From positions 1-36,631 of the forward strand of contig JAJYTG010000010.1 of the NCBI GenBank assembly GCA_021793195.1: a stretch of DNA of 36,631 nt, in the 5' to 3' direction. The position numbers and the translations under genes are program-made. The stretch comes from Pseudomonadota bacterium (GTDB lineage: Bacteria; Pseudomonadota; Gammaproteobacteria; Xanthomonadales; Rhodanobacteraceae). The notes beneath the pieces are model-generated. The model worked only from the letters and a program-made list of their open reading frames with translations, ran no database searches and was not told the origin of the DNA. This document shows, piece after piece, positions 8,009-17,423 of the stretch (the first letter of the stretch is position 1; each line of letters begins with the position of its first letter).

Positions 8009-11000
8009 ACGCGCTCGACTGGACCACGCTGGCGCTGGACGCTCCCGCGCTGATCGAAGCCAGCGCCGGCACCGGCAAGACGCACACGCTCACCCTGCTC
8101 TATCTGCGCCTGCTGCTGGAGCGCGGACTGAGCGTGCGCCAGATCCTGGTCTGCACCTTCACCGAGGCGGCAACCGAGGAGCTGCGCGCGCGCATCCGCC
8201 AGCGCATCGAGGAAGCCGAGGCGCTGCTCGCCGGCGGCATCGTCGGCGCCGCCGCTGACACCGCCGAAACGGACCCGCTCGTGCGCTGGCTGGCGCGGCG
8301 CGCGGCGGCCGACGGCGATCACGGTGCGACGCTGCGCACGCGGCTGGCGCTGGCGCGGCTGGAACTGGACCAGGCGGCAGTGTTCACGCTGCATGGTTTC
8401 TGCGCGCGCGCGCTGGCGGATTTTCCGTTCGCGGGCGGCGCGCTGTTCGCCCGCGGCGAGCTGCTGGACGCGCGCGCGCTGCGCGCTGCCGTCGCGCAGG
8501 ATCTGCTGCGGCGCACGCTCGCCGTCGCCGATCCCGACCTGCCCGACGAGTTGCGCACGCTCGACGAGGCCGAGCTGGCCCAGGCGATGGACCTGGCTCT
8601 GCAACATCCGGATGCGGTCATCGCCGAACCCGATCTTGCCGCGATCGCCGACTACCGCACGCGCTGGCAGGCGCTGCGCAAGGTCGCAACCGCGCGCGAC
8701 GTCGCCGCGGTACTGGCCGGCGAGCCGGCCGACTACCACCTCAACAAGCCGTTCCGGCTGGCGCTGGAACAGGCGCTGACGGCGCTGCGCGACGGCGACT
8801 GGCGGCGTGCGCTGGCGGCGGCGCTGGCGCCGGGATCGGGCTCGGCGCAAAACCAGACCAAGCTCAGGAGCGGCAAGGTGCCGCTGCTTGAAGACGTACC
8901 GGCGCTGACCGAGCTGCGCGCGCTGGCCGCGCTGCGCCCCGCCATGGTGCGCGCCTGTCGCGCCCGGCTGCTGACGACGGCAATGACCGCGGCGCGGCAC
9001 GAACTGCCGTTGCGCGCGCTGGCGCTGCGCGGCCACACCTACGCCGACCTGATCGGCGGGCTGGCGCAGGCGCTGGCCGGCGCGCGCGGGCACGCGCTGG
9101 CCCGCATGCTGTGCACGGTCTGGCCGGTGGCGCTGGTCGACGAGTTCCAGGACACCGACGGCCGCCAGTACGCGATCCTGCAGGCGATCTACGCCGGCCG
9201 CGGCACGCTGCTGACGATCGGCGATCCCAAACAGGCGATCTACGGTTTTCGCGGCGGCGACGTTTATGCCTACCTGCGCGCGGCGCGGGCGCCGGGACTC
9301 GCGCATCACGCGCTGGATACCAACTGGCGTTCCTCCACCCCGCTGGTCACGGCGCTGAACGCGTTCTATGAAGCCGCCGGGCCGCAGGCGCTGCGCGTGG
9401 ACGGCATCGCCTACGCGCCGGTGAAGGCCGCCGGCAAGGCCGACGCCACACCGCTGCGCCGCGACGGCCGGCCGCTGACGAGCGCATTGCACCTGTGCAC
9501 GGTCACGCCGCCCGAGCGCAGCAAGGAATCCGCGCTCGCGGCCTGCCTCGACGCCTGCGCCGAGACCGTGGTCGCCCTGCTCAACGATCGCGCGCTGACG
9601 CTGGGCGACGCGCCGCTGACGCCGGGCGCGCTGGCGGTGCTGGTGTCGCGCAACCAGGACGTCGCCGCGCTGCGCCGGCGGCTGACCGCGCGCGGCGTAC
9701 CCTGCGTCGGCCCCGGCCGCGCCAGCGTGATGCAGGGCACCTGCGCGGCGGAGATCGAAACCGTGCTGGCGGCGGCGCTCGATCCCGGCGACGCGCGCCT
9801 CCTGCGCGCCGCGCTGGCCACGCGCCTGTGTGGCTGGAGCCTGGACGCGGTCGCCGCGCTCGACGCCGATGCCGGCGTGTGGCAACGCGAGACCGAGGCG
9901 TTCGCCGCGCGCCGGCGCGACTGGATCGCGCATGGCGTGCTGACACTGCTGCAGCCGCTGATCGCCGCCGCCGCGCCGCGCCTGCTCGCCGCAAGCGATG
10001 GCGAACGCATGCTCACCGATCTGCGCCACCTCGCCGAGCTGCTGCAGGCGCAGCAGCCAAGCTGCCACGGCCCGTCCGCCCTGCTCGCCTGGCTGCACGC
10101 CGAACGCAGCGCCGCCGTCGAGGACCGCGGCGGCGATGGCGATGACGAGCGCCAGCTGCGTATCGAAAGCGACGCCGCGCGCGTGCAGATCCTGACCGTG
10201 CACGCCAGCAAGGGGCTGGAGTTCGACATCGTGCTGCTGCCGACGCTCTGGCACGCGCCGCAGCGCATGGGCGTGCATGCGCCCGCGGTCGTGCACGTGC
10301 ATGCCGATGACGGCAGCGCCCTGCTCGATCCGGGCAGCGCCGGCTTCGACGGCCATCGCGCGCGCTGGCGCGTCGAACAGCTGGGCGAGCGTCTGCGCCA
10401 GCAGTACGTCGCCCTGACCCGCGCCCGCCACGCCTGTCACGTGTTCTTTCCAGCGGCGCTCGCGGAAGCGACGACATCCGGCGACAGCGACGCGCTCAGC
10501 GACCATCTGCTGCAGATCCGCGCCCGCTGCGGCACCGACGACACGCTGCAGGCGCTGCGCGCATTGAGCCAGCAACATCCGGCGATCACGCTCGACGCGG
10601 CGGCGGCAATCACCCGCACGCGCCATGTCACCGTGGCGGAGCCGGCGCGCACCCTCGTCGCGCGCGGGGACTGGCCGCTGCCGCGGCCGCCGTGGTGGCT
10701 GCACAGCTATTCCGGACTGACGCACGCCGCCGCGCACGCGCCACTGATCGAACCCGGCCCCGACGATGCCGGCACGAACGAGCCCGCGCCGCCGCCCGAC
10801 AGCGACGCGACGCCGCATCCCGAACTGCTGGTGCTGGCGCACCTGCGCGGCCCGCGCTTCGGCGACGCGATGCATGCCGTATTCGAGCATGCCGGCCCGC
10901 AACCGCTGTGGCCGCAGCAGCGCGCACTGGTGCTGCAGGCATTGCGCCGGCAGGGGCTGACCGAAGCCGCCGGCGAGGCTGGCGCGCAGGCTCTGGCCGC

Positions 11001-11556
11001 GCTGGTCGAGCGCGCGCGGCAGGCCGACCTCGGCGACGGCCTGCGTCTGGGTGCGGTGGCCGCGGCCGATCGCGTCGCCGAACTCGAGTTCCTGCTGCCA
11101 CTGCACGGCGTGCCGGTGGCGGCGATCGAGGCCGCCGCGCAGCGGCACGGCTATCCGCTGCTGTTGCCGGCGGGCGGCGTGCGCACGCTCAACGGCCTGC
11201 TCAAGGGCTACATGGACCTGGTGCTGCGCCACGACGGCCGCTATTACGTGCTCGACTACAAGAGCAACTGGCTGGGTGAGCACGTCGCCGATTACGCGCC
11301 TGCGCGCCTGGCCACAGTGATGCGCGAGCAGCACTATCTGCTGCAGATGCTGCTGTACACGGTGGCGCTGCACCGCTACCTGCGCGAGCGGCTGCCCGGC
11401 TACGACGCCACGCGCGACGTCGGCGGCGCGATCTACCTGTTTGCGCGCGCGGCGGGACTGGCGCCCGCAGCCGGCGTCTATCGCGAGTGTCCGCCCGTGG
11501 CGCTGATCGCGGAGCTCGATGCGCTGTTCGCCAGCGCCGCGGAGCGCGCGGCATGA
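8005..11556 (+). CDS. recB: Exonuclease V subunit beta, RecB helicase-nuclease
   Basis: RecB is the 3'-5' SF1 helicase and only nuclease of RecBCD, acting in double-strand break repair and degradation of foreign linear DNA. The 1183-aa product has Walker A EASAGTGKT (18-26), motif Ia LVCTFTEAATEELR, motif II VDEFQDTD, motif III GDPKQAIYGFRGGD, motif V TVHASKGLEFD and motif VI QQYVALTRAR. The C-terminal nuclease carries D1071 and the D1084-Y-K1086 motif, offset by 4 from the E. coli residues D1067, D1080 and K1082, so the nuclease should be active. It overlaps recC upstream and recD downstream by 4 nt each, as ATGA. The order recC-recB-recD differs from E. coli, where ptrA separates recC and recB. 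Confidence 0.97.
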   Translation: MNALDWTTLALDAPALIEASAGTGKTHTLTLLYLRLLLERGLSVRQILVCTFTEAATEELRARIRQRIEEAEALLAGGIVGAAADTAETDPLVRWLARRAAADGDHGATLRTRLALARLELDQAAVFTLHGFCARALADFPFAGGALFARGELLDARALRAAVAQDLLRRTLAVADPDLPDELRTLDEAELAQAMDLALQHPDAVIAEPDLAAIADYRTRWQALRKVATARDVAAVLAGEPADYHLNKPFRLALEQALTALRDGDWRRALAAALAPGSGSAQNQTKLRSGKVPLLEDVPALTELRALAALRPAMVRACRARLLTTAMTAARHELPLRALALRGHTYADLIGGLAQALAGARGHALARMLCTVWPVALVDEFQDTDGRQYAILQAIYAGRGTLLTIGDPKQAIYGFRGGDVYAYLRAARAPGLAHHALDTNWRSSTPLVTALNAFYEAAGPQALRVDGIAYAPVKAAGKADATPLRRDGRPLTSALHLCTVTPPERSKESALAACLDACAETVVALLNDRALTLGDAPLTPGALAVLVSRNQDVAALRRRLTARGVPCVGPGRASVMQGTCAAEIETVLAAALDPGDARLLRAALATRLCGWSLDAVAALDADAGVWQRETEAFAARRRDWIAHGVLTLLQPLIAAAAPRLLAASDGERMLTDLRHLAELLQAQQPSCHGPSALLAWLHAERSAAVEDRGGDGDDERQLRIESDAARVQILTVHASKGLEFDIVLLPTLWHAPQRMGVHAPAVVHVHADDGSALLDPGSAGFDGHRARWRVEQLGERLRQQYVALTRARHACHVFFPAALAEATTSGDSDALSDHLLQIRARCGTDDTLQALRALSQQHPAITLDAAAAITRTRHVTVAEPARTLVARGDWPLPRPPWWLHSYSGLTHAAAHAPLIEPGPDDAGTNEPAPPPDSDATPHPELLVLAHLRGPRFGDAMHAVFEHAGPQPLWPQQRALVLQALRRQGLTEAAGEAGAQALAALVERARQADLGDGLRLGAVAAADRVAELEFLLPLHGVPVAAIEAAAQRHGYPLLLPAGGVRTLNGLLKGYMDLVLRHDGRYYVLDYKSNWLGEHVADYAPARLATVMREQHYLLQMLLYTVALHRYLRERLPGYDATRDVGGAIYLFARAAGLAPAAGVYRECPPVALIAELDALFASAAERAA

Positions 11557-13427
11557 GCGCCGTGCTGCTGGAAGCGATCCTGCGCGCGCCGGGCGCACCG
11601 TGGCGCGCGCTCGATCGCCACGTCGCGCGCTGGCTGGCGATGCACAGCGGCGAGCCGCTGGTCGCGCTCGCCGGTCTCGCCGCGGCGGCGGCAGAAGCGG
11701 CCGGCAGCGCCTGCGTCCAGCTGCCGGCACTGGCCACGTTGCCGGTCGCCGGCGCCGGCACGCCCGCGTGGCCGGACTGGCCGCGCTGGCAGGCCGCGCT
11801 GATCGCCAGCGACTGGGTCGATGCCGGTTCCGGCGACAGCGCACGCCCGCTGGTGCTGTGCGCGGGCGACTGCTATTTGCGCCGCAACTACGATCACGAG
11901 ACGCGCCTGATCGCGGCGATCCGCGCCCGTTTGCGCCCGTCGCCGGGCCGCGTTGCCGAGGATCGGCGCAGCGATCTGGACGCGTTGTTCGGCGTATCGC
12001 CCGCCGCCCCGGACGAGCAGCGCCTGGCGGCTGCGGCTGCCCTGGACAGTGGCCTGTTCGTGCTCACCGGCGGCCCAGGCACCGGCAAGACCAGCACCGT
12101 GCTGCGCCTGCTGCTGCTGTGGCTGCGCCAGCGCGGCGCGGATGGACGCATCGCGCTGGCGGCACCCACCGGCAAGGCGGCGCAACACCTCGGCGAAACG
12201 TTGGCGCAAGGGCTGCCGCCGCTGCGCGCACGCCTGCCCGCGCTGCCGTGGGCGCCGCTGCTCGACGCGATCGCGGCGTTGCGGCCGCAGACCCTGCACG
12301 CCCTGCTCGGCGCGCGACCCGACCGGGATGCCTTCAGCGCCGGCCCCGATGCGCCGCTGGCGGCGGACCTGCTGGTGGTGGACGAGGCCTCGATGGTCGA
12401 TCTGGCACTGATGCGGCGCACCCTGGAAGCGCTGCGACCGGACGCCGATCTGGTGCTGCTGGGCGATGCCGGCCAGCTGGCTTCGGTCGAGGCCGGCTCG
12501 GTACTGGCCGATCTGGTCGCCGCCGCGGACGCGGATGGCGTGCCGACCGTCGCCGCGGCGGATCACTCGTCCGCATCCGGCATCGCTGCGGCGACGCTGA
12601 CGACCGGCGCAGCGCCGCTGGCCGGTCACGTGCTGCGTCTGCGCACCGTCTGGCGCGCGTCCGGCGTCCTGCTCGATCTCGCCGCCGCGATTCGCGCCGG
12701 CGATGCGGCGCGGGTGCGCGAGCTGGCTGCCGATCCGGCGCACGCGCGGGTACTGCATGCCGCCACCCTTGCCGACACCGCGGCGCTGGCGCGCGCCCTG
12801 CGCGCCGCGATCGATCCGCCGCACGGCACCGGCCTGTTCGATGATCTGCTGCAGGCGGCCAGCCCGATGTCCGCACTGGCCGCGCTGCGCGGCACTCGCG
12901 TGTTGACCGCGCTGCGCTCGGGCGCGTTCGGGCAGCGCGCGATCAATCACCTGATCGATGGCCTGCTGCGGCGACGCTTCGGGCTGGACGCCGAGGACCC
13001 CTGGTACACCGGCCGCCCGTTGCTGATCACCACCGGCGAGCGCGGTCTGGGCCTGGTCAATGGCGATTTCGGCGTGGTTCATGCCGGCGCCGACGGCCTG
13101 CCGCGCGTGTGGTTCGAGAGCAGCGGGAACCCGGAGCCGCGCGCCCTGGCGCCGCTGGCGTTGCCGGCACACGAAACCGCCTATGCGATGACCGTGCACA
13201 AGAGCCAGGGCTCGGAATTCGAGCGCGTGGTCCTGATCCTGCCCGCACTGCCGGGACGCGGGCTCAGCCGCGAGCTGCTCTACACCGGCGCCACGCGCGC
13301 GCGCCGCCAGCTCGAGCTGTGGGCCGGCGGCGGCGTGCTCGAGGCCGCGCTCGACACGCCCATGCAGCGCGCCAGTCGCCTCGCCGAGCGCCTGCGCGCG
13401 GAGGTTGGCGGCAACGCCGGGCGCTGA
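11553..13427 (+). CDS. recD: Exonuclease V subunit alpha, RecD helicase
   Basis: RecD is the fast 5'-3' SF1B motor of RecBCD. The 624-aa product contains Walker A GGPGTGKTST (K179, against K177 in E. coli), motif II VVDEASMVDLALM, motif III GDAGQLASVEAGSVLADL, motif V MTVHKSQGSEFERV and motif VI LLYTGATRAR. The N-terminal part (CAGDCYLRRNYDHETRL) matches the domain that contacts RecC. I chose the ATG at 11553 overlapping the recB stop; the open frame upstream of it is recB shadow. The gene ends 15 nt before the convergent dprA, and no terminator is visible between them. Confidence 0.96.
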   Translation: MSAVLLEAILRAPGAPWRALDRHVARWLAMHSGEPLVALAGLAAAAAEAAGSACVQLPALATLPVAGAGTPAWPDWPRWQAALIASDWVDAGSGDSARPLVLCAGDCYLRRNYDHETRLIAAIRARLRPSPGRVAEDRRSDLDALFGVSPAAPDEQRLAAAAALDSGLFVLTGGPGTGKTSTVLRLLLLWLRQRGADGRIALAAPTGKAAQHLGETLAQGLPPLRARLPALPWAPLLDAIAALRPQTLHALLGARPDRDAFSAGPDAPLAADLLVVDEASMVDLALMRRTLEALRPDADLVLLGDAGQLASVEAGSVLADLVAAADADGVPTVAAADHSSASGIAAATLTTGAAPLAGHVLRLRTVWRASGVLLDLAAAIRAGDAARVRELAADPAHARVLHAATLADTAALARALRAAIDPPHGTGLFDDLLQAASPMSALAALRGTRVLTALRSGAFGQRAINHLIDGLLRRRFGLDAEDPWYTGRPLLITTGERGLGLVNGDFGVVHAGADGLPRVWFESSGNPEPRALAPLALPAHETAYAMTVHKSQGSEFERVVLILPALPGRGLSRELLYTGATRARRQLELWAGGGVLEAALDTPMQRASRLAERLRAEVGGNAGR

Positions 13428-13442
13428 ACGGATCACGGCATT

Positions 13443-14558
13443 TCAACCGACGCGCTGCCAACGGCCACCGGCCAGCCGGGCGACGCGGCCGTCGAGTTCG
13501 AGCAGGGCCAGCTCCGCGGCCAATGCCGCGCTGCCGGCCCCGGTGCGGGCGCACAATTCGTCCAGCGCCGCGGGCAGGTGGCCCAGCGCCTCCAGCAGTG
13601 CCGTGACCGACGCGCCATCGGCGACCACCGGCGCACCGGACACGGGTTCGGCAGCGAGCCGACTGCGCAACTCGGCGCCCAGCGCGCGCGCCGCCGGCGT
13701 GAGCGCGGCGATCACCTCGACGGGGTCTTCGACCAGCATCGCGCCCTCGCGGATCAGCGCATGGCAGCCGCGCGCCAGCGGGTTGCCGATCGCGCCCGGC
13801 AGCGCGAATACCTCGCGATCCAACTCGACCGCGGCGCGCGCGGTGATGCGCGCCCCGGAGCGGACGCCGGCCTCGATCACCAGCACTCCGAGCGCCAGCC
13901 CCGCCAGCACTCGATTGCGTTGCGGAAAGTGCGCCGCCAGTGGCGGACTCGCGGGGACGAAGGGACTGACCATTGCGCCGCGTGCGGCGATCGCCGCGGC
14001 CAGTTCGCGATGATGGAACGGATAGACGCGATCGGCGCCGGTACCGACCACCGCCAGCGTCCCGCCGTCATGCTCCAGCGCGGCGCGGTGCGCGGCCGCG
14101 TCCACGCCCTCGGCGAGGCCGCTGGCGACGGTGAGGCCCGCCGCGGCCAGAGCCGCGGCAAAGCGGCTGGCCAGCGCCAGCCCGGCCGGCGTCGCCGCGC
14201 GTGCGCCGACCACCGCCACCTGCGGCCGTAACAGCAATGCCGCATCGCCGACGACGAACAGCGCGATCGGGGCGCCGGCGCCGGACTGCAGTTGCGGCGG
14301 AAAGTCGGCCTCGTCGCAGCACAGCAGGCGATGCCCCGGCTGCTGCAGCCAGAGCCGATCCGCCGCAAGGCGCGCGCGATCGGGTGCCTCGACCCAGGCC
14401 CGCGCCGGCGCGGTCAGAATGCAGCCGGGCCGCTGCAGCGCCGCGCAGACAGCAGCAGCCGAACCGTGCCGCGCCAGCAGTGCCCGCAGTGTCACGGCGC
14501 CGAGGGTCGGCGTGCGCAGCAGGGAAAGCCAGTCATCGAGATCGGGGCGCAGGTCCAC
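13443..14558 (-). CDS. dprA: DNA-processing protein DprA (Smf)
   Basis: DprA loads RecA onto single-stranded DNA taken up during transformation. The 371-aa product has the N-terminal helical (SAM-like) part, the Rossmann-type core with QVAVVGARAATPAGL, SGLAEGVDAAAHRAALEHDG, GTLAVVGTGADRVYPF, FPQRNRVLAGLALGVLVIEA and ALPGAIGNPLARGCHALIRE, and a C-terminal winged helix (VTALLEALGHLPAALDELCA). The start is uncertain. The frame opens at a TTG (14577-14579), but that codon lies in the T-rich tail of a terminator-like hairpin. I therefore prefer the GTG at 14556-14558; neither has a good ribosome binding site. It is downstream of the LysM gene on the same strand. In many gammaproteobacteria smg and topA follow dprA, but here recD does. 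Confidence 0.93.
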   Translation of the reverse strand: MDLRPDLDDWLSLLRTPTLGAVTLRALLARHGSAAAVCAALQRPGCILTAPARAWVEAPDRARLAADRLWLQQPGHRLLCCDEADFPPQLQSGAGAPIALFVVGDAALLLRPQVAVVGARAATPAGLALASRFAAALAAAGLTVASGLAEGVDAAAHRAALEHDGGTLAVVGTGADRVYPFHHRELAAAIAARGAMVSPFVPASPPLAAHFPQRNRVLAGLALGVLVIEAGVRSGARITARAAVELDREVFALPGAIGNPLARGCHALIREGAMLVEDPVEVIAALTPAARALGAELRSRLAAEPVSGAPVVADGASVTALLEALGHLPAALDELCARTGAGSAALAAELALLELDGRVARLAGGRWQRVG

Positions 14559-14565
14559 GCGCGCC

Positions 14566-14603
14566 AGTCTGAAACGCAAACGGCGCGGCAGCAGCCGCGC
14601 CGT
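14566..14603 (-). terminator. Hairpin between the LysM gene and dprA
   Basis: On the minus strand ACGGCGCGG (14595-14603) pairs perfectly with CCGCGCCGT (14580-14588) around a 6-nt loop, followed by TTTGCGTTTC. It lies 26 nt past the LysM stop and just before dprA, so it may terminate or attenuate transcription into dprA. The T tail is interrupted, so efficiency is uncertain. Confidence 0.55.
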
Positions 14604-14629
14604 GGCGTCGGAATCGGACTACGCCGGGA

Positions 14630-15772
14630 TCAGTCGGGCATGCGCAATTCGGCACCCAGATGGACCGGCTTGATGCCATCCATCACCAGTCCGTAGCTGA
14701 CGTGGTCGAAGGTGCGAAAGATCATCACATGGCCGATGAACTCGGCCGGCAGGGTCACTTCCTGGCCGAAGCTGCGCGCCTGGCTGGACGAGGCCACATC
14801 GTCGTGGATGCGATCGCCCGGCTGATACATCGAATAGGTCTGGCCGTTGTCGACGCCCTCGTCCTTGCCCGCCGACAGCGCCACCACCTGATGCGGGCCG
14901 ACCGCGTCCATGGCATCGCTGAAGGCGATCACGCGCATGTTCGGCGGCAATGCCTTGGGTGCGTGCGGGTAGTAGTCGGAATCGTAGGGATGCGTGTCCA
15001 GCGGCAGGATGCGGTCACCCTTGCGCAGCTCCATCGTCGAGGACACCGCCAGCAGGGTCGAAGGATCGCCCGTGCGCAGCACCTCGACGGTCCCGATCAC
15101 GGTGCCCTCGTAGCCCAGTGCATGCCCGCTCGACAGCCGATCCCGGTCCGCAAAGCCCATCTCGTCGCGATGCCAGGGGCCGGAGTACATCTCGACGTTG
15201 CTGTCCAGCGATTGGCCGATCTGGTCGCGGAAACCCGCGTCCGGATGGAAGGTCAGGAACACGTGACTGGGCCGCACCACCGCGAAGCGTTCGCCGGGCT
15301 TGGCGTCCAGCCCGCGCACATACACGAATTGTCCGGACACGCCACGCAACTGGTTTTCCTCGAAGCCGACCACGTAAGGGGCCTTGGCCAGCGCATCGCG
15401 ATTGGGAAATACCCGGGTGTCGACCAGGAACGGCTTCAATCCGGCCAGCGGCAGCGGCTCGATCGCTTCGCCGAGCTCTGTGCCGCGCACGCGCGGCTCG
15501 AGTCTTACCACGCCTTGACCATTGCCGAGGTAGGCGAGATCGAGCACATCGCCCGGGTAGATGCGGTGCGGATTTTTCACCTGCGGATTGGCCTGCCAGA
15601 TTTCCGGCCACAGCCACGGCTTGCGGAGGAAATGCGCGGAGATGCTCCACAGCGTGTCGCCTTTGCGCACGGTGTAGGAAGCCGGCGCATTGGCGCGCAG
15701 GTCCGAGGTGGCGGCGAAAACGGCCAGCGAGCACAGCATGCCGGCGAGAAGCGCAAGGGATTTCTTAAGCAT
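14630..15772 (-). CDS. Secreted LysM peptidoglycan-binding protein
   Basis: The 380-aa product starts MLKKSLALLAGMLCSLAVFA, a clear Sec signal peptide with likely cleavage after VFA. One LysM domain follows at about residues 33-80 (SYTVRKGDTLWSISAHFL, then PWLWPEIWQANPQVKNPHRI and YPGDVLDLAYL). The remaining 300 residues have no catalytic motif that I recognise; repeated small beta-like segments (GTVIGTVEVLRTGD, GHVMIFRTFDHVSYGLVMDG) suggest a cell-wall-associated binding domain. Homologues sit between dprA and def in Xanthomonadales, and that arrangement is kept here. I chose the ATG at 15770-15772 because the signal peptide starts exactly there and GGGGA lies upstream; the frame extends further but is not protein-like. 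A good sigma-70 promoter precedes it. Confidence 0.87.
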   Translation of the reverse strand: MLKKSLALLAGMLCSLAVFAATSDLRANAPASYTVRKGDTLWSISAHFLRKPWLWPEIWQANPQVKNPHRIYPGDVLDLAYLGNGQGVVRLEPRVRGTELGEAIEPLPLAGLKPFLVDTRVFPNRDALAKAPYVVGFEENQLRGVSGQFVYVRGLDAKPGERFAVVRPSHVFLTFHPDAGFRDQIGQSLDSNVEMYSGPWHRDEMGFADRDRLSSGHALGYEGTVIGTVEVLRTGDPSTLLAVSSTMELRKGDRILPLDTHPYDSDYYPHAPKALPPNMRVIAFSDAMDAVGPHQVVALSAGKDEGVDNGQTYSMYQPGDRIHDDVASSSQARSFGQEVTLPAEFIGHVMIFRTFDHVSYGLVMDGIKPVHLGAELRMPD

Positions 15773-15807
15773 GGCTGGCAATTCCCCGTTCCCCCTAGGG
15801 TTTCTGG

Positions 15808-15836
15808 AGTGTAGCCCAGCCGCATAGCGCGAACAA
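15808..15836 (-). promoter_or_regulatory. Sigma-70-type promoter of the LysM gene
   Basis: On the minus strand TTGTTC (15831-15836) and TACACT (15808-15813) are separated by exactly 17 bp. The -10 box ends about 35 nt before the ATG of the LysM gene. This is the best-matched promoter in the window. Confidence 0.6.
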
Positions 15837-15877
15837 TCGCCATCGGAACCTGCCTCGCGCTGGCTCCGGGACAGGCT

Positions 15878-15883
15878 TACAAT
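15878..15883 (+). promoter_or_regulatory. -10 element upstream of def
   Basis: TACAAT lies about 68 nt before the def ATG. The hexamer 17 bp upstream (TCGCGC) is a poor -35 match. It is placed back-to-back with the LysM promoter in the divergent region. Confidence 0.4.
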
Positions 15884-15951
15884 GCGAAATACTAGGGGTG
15901 GAATCGCTTGCATTCCGCCGATTCGTCCGCAGTTCCGCCCCGGAAACGACC

Positions 15952-16473
15952 ATGACCCAGCTCGCGATTCTCGAATATCCGGACCCCCGCCTGCGCACCG
16001 TCGCGCAGCCGGTAACCGTGTTCGACCTTGCGCTCAAACGGCTCGTGGCGGACCTCTTCGAGACCATGTACGCCGCGCCCGGCATCGGGCTGGCCGCCAG
16101 CCAGGTGGATGTGCATCGGCGCCTGCTGGTCGCCGACGTCAGCGAGGACAAGGACGACCCGCGCGTGCTGGTCAATCCGCGCATCCTCGAGCGCGAGGGC
16201 GTGCAGGTCTACCAGGAAGGCTGCCTGTCGGTGCCCGGCATCTTCGCCGACGTCGAGCGCGCCAACCGCATCGTGGTGCAGGCGCAGGACACCGACGGCG
16301 TGTCCTTCACGCTTGAGACCGACGGTCTGCTGGCGGTGTGCATCCAGCACGAGATGGACCATCTGGAAGGCAAGCTGTTCGTCGACTATCTCTCGCCGCT
16401 CAAGCGCGCGATGGTCCGCAAGAAGCTCGCGAAGCAGCGCCGGCAGGCTGCGCCCGCGGCAGCCTCGGCCTGA
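15952..16473 (+). CDS. def: Peptide deformylase
   Basis: Removes the formyl group from the N-terminal methionine of nascent proteins. The 173-aa product has all three family motifs: [10 protein letters not shown] (motif 1), EGCLSVPG with the metal ligand C91 (motif 2), and [11 protein letters not shown] with H133, E134 and H137 (motif 3). These are offset by 1 from E. coli C90, H132, E133 and H136. The start [15 protein letters not shown] is typical; GGAA lies 7 nt before this ATG, and the 18 extra upstream codons of the open frame lack homology. It is followed by fmt after 8 bp, pairing deformylation with formylation in one transcript. Confidence 0.97.
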   Translation: MTQLAILEYPDPRLRTVAQPVTVFDLALKRLVADLFETMYAAPGIGLAASQVDVHRRLLVADVSEDKDDPRVLVNPRILEREGVQVYQEGCLSVPGIFADVERANRIVVQAQDTDGVSFTLETDGLLAVCIQHEMDHLEGKLFVDYLSPLKRAMVRKKLAKQRRQAAPAAASA

Positions 16474-16481
16474 GGCTTCCC

Positions 16482-17423
16482 ATGCCCAAGCGCCTGCGCG
16501 TGGTGTTCGCCGGAACACCGGAATTCGCCGTGCCCTGCCTCGAAGCCTGCCGTGCCGCCGCCGGCGTCGAGGTGATCGCCGCCTACACGCAACCCGACCG
16601 CCCCGCCGGCCGCGGCCGCCGGCTGGCGGCCAGCGCGGTCAAGCAGGCGGCGCTGGCCGCCGGACTGGCGATCGAGCAGCCCGAATCGCTGAAGACCGCG
16701 CCGGTGCAGCAGCGCCTGCGCGAGCTGGCTCCGGACCTGCTGGTGGTGGTCGCCTACGGCTTGATCCTGCCGCGCGCGGTGCTGGCGATTCCGCGTCTGG
16801 GCTGCTGGAACGTGCACGCCTCGCTGCTGCCGCGCTGGCGCGGTGCGGCACCGATCCAGCGGGCGTTGCTCGCCGGCGACATCGAGACCGGCGTCTGCCT
16901 GATGTGGATGGAGCCCGGCCTCGACACCGGCCCGGTGCTGCTGACGCGGCGCACGCCGATCGCTGACGACGACACCGGCGGCGGCCTGCACGATCGCCTG
17001 GCCGCACTCGGTGCCGCCGTGCTCGGCGAAGGTCTGGCGCGGACTGTGCGTGGCGAAACGCTGGCGGCCCATCCGCAGCCCGAGGCCGGCGTCACCTATG
17101 CGCACAAGCTGGACAAGGCCGAGGCCGCGCTCGATTTCCGTGACTCCGCCGCGGCGCTGGCGCGCAAGGTGCGCGCCTTCGATCCGTGGCCGGTGGCCGA
17201 GGCCGTGCTCGCCGGTGAACGCCTGCGCGTGTGGGCCGCGGTGGCGCTCCCGGGCCGCGCGGACGCGGCGCCCGGCACCCTGCTTGGCGCCGGCCGCGAC
17301 GGTCTCGACCTCGCCACCGGCGACGGCATCCTGCGCATCACGCAGGTGCAGCGCGCCGGCGGCCGGCCACTGCCGGTGGCGGATTTCCTCAACGCGCGTC
17401 CCGACCTGCGCTCGCGCGCATGA
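16482..17423 (+). CDS. fmt: Methionyl-tRNA formyltransferase
   Basis: Transfers the formyl group from 10-formyl-tetrahydrofolate to initiator Met-tRNA. The 313-aa product has the catalytic domain with [14 protein letters not shown], the substrate site [20 protein letters not shown] (N110 and H112), D148 in [11 protein letters not shown], and the C-terminal tRNA-binding domain entered through [16 protein letters not shown]110, H112 and D148 correspond to N106, H108 and D144 of E. coli. The stop overlaps the rsmB start as ATGA (17420-17423). Confidence 0.97.
   Translation: MPKRLRVVFAGTPEFAVPCLEACRAAAGVEVIAAYTQPDRPAGRGRRLAASAVKQAALAAGLAIEQPESLKTAPVQQRLRELAPDLLVVVAYGLILPRAVLAIPRLGCWNVHASLLPRWRGAAPIQRALLAGDIETGVCLMWMEPGLDTGPVLLTRRTPIADDDTGGGLHDRLAALGAAVLGEGLARTVRGETLAAHPQPEAGVTYAHKLDKAEAALDFRDSAAALARKVRAFDPWPVAEAVLAGERLRVWAAVALPGRADAAPGTLLGAGRDGLDLATGDGILRITQVQRAGGRPLPVADFLNARPDLRSRA

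Noticed and set aside
7864-11844. 1326-codon minus-strand open frame opposite recB
   Set aside because: Shadow of recB (with the ends of recC and recD). Long antisense frames are expected with this GC-rich third-position codon use; it has no protein-like motifs.
14577-14579. TTG as start codon of dprA
   Set aside because: It lies in the T-rich tail of the terminator-like hairpin and has no ribosome binding site; the GTG at 14556-14558 is preferred, though not proven.
15900-15916. GGAAT/ATTCC hairpin in the def leader as a possible riboswitch
   Set aside because: Five base pairs only, no further structure; chance is sufficient.
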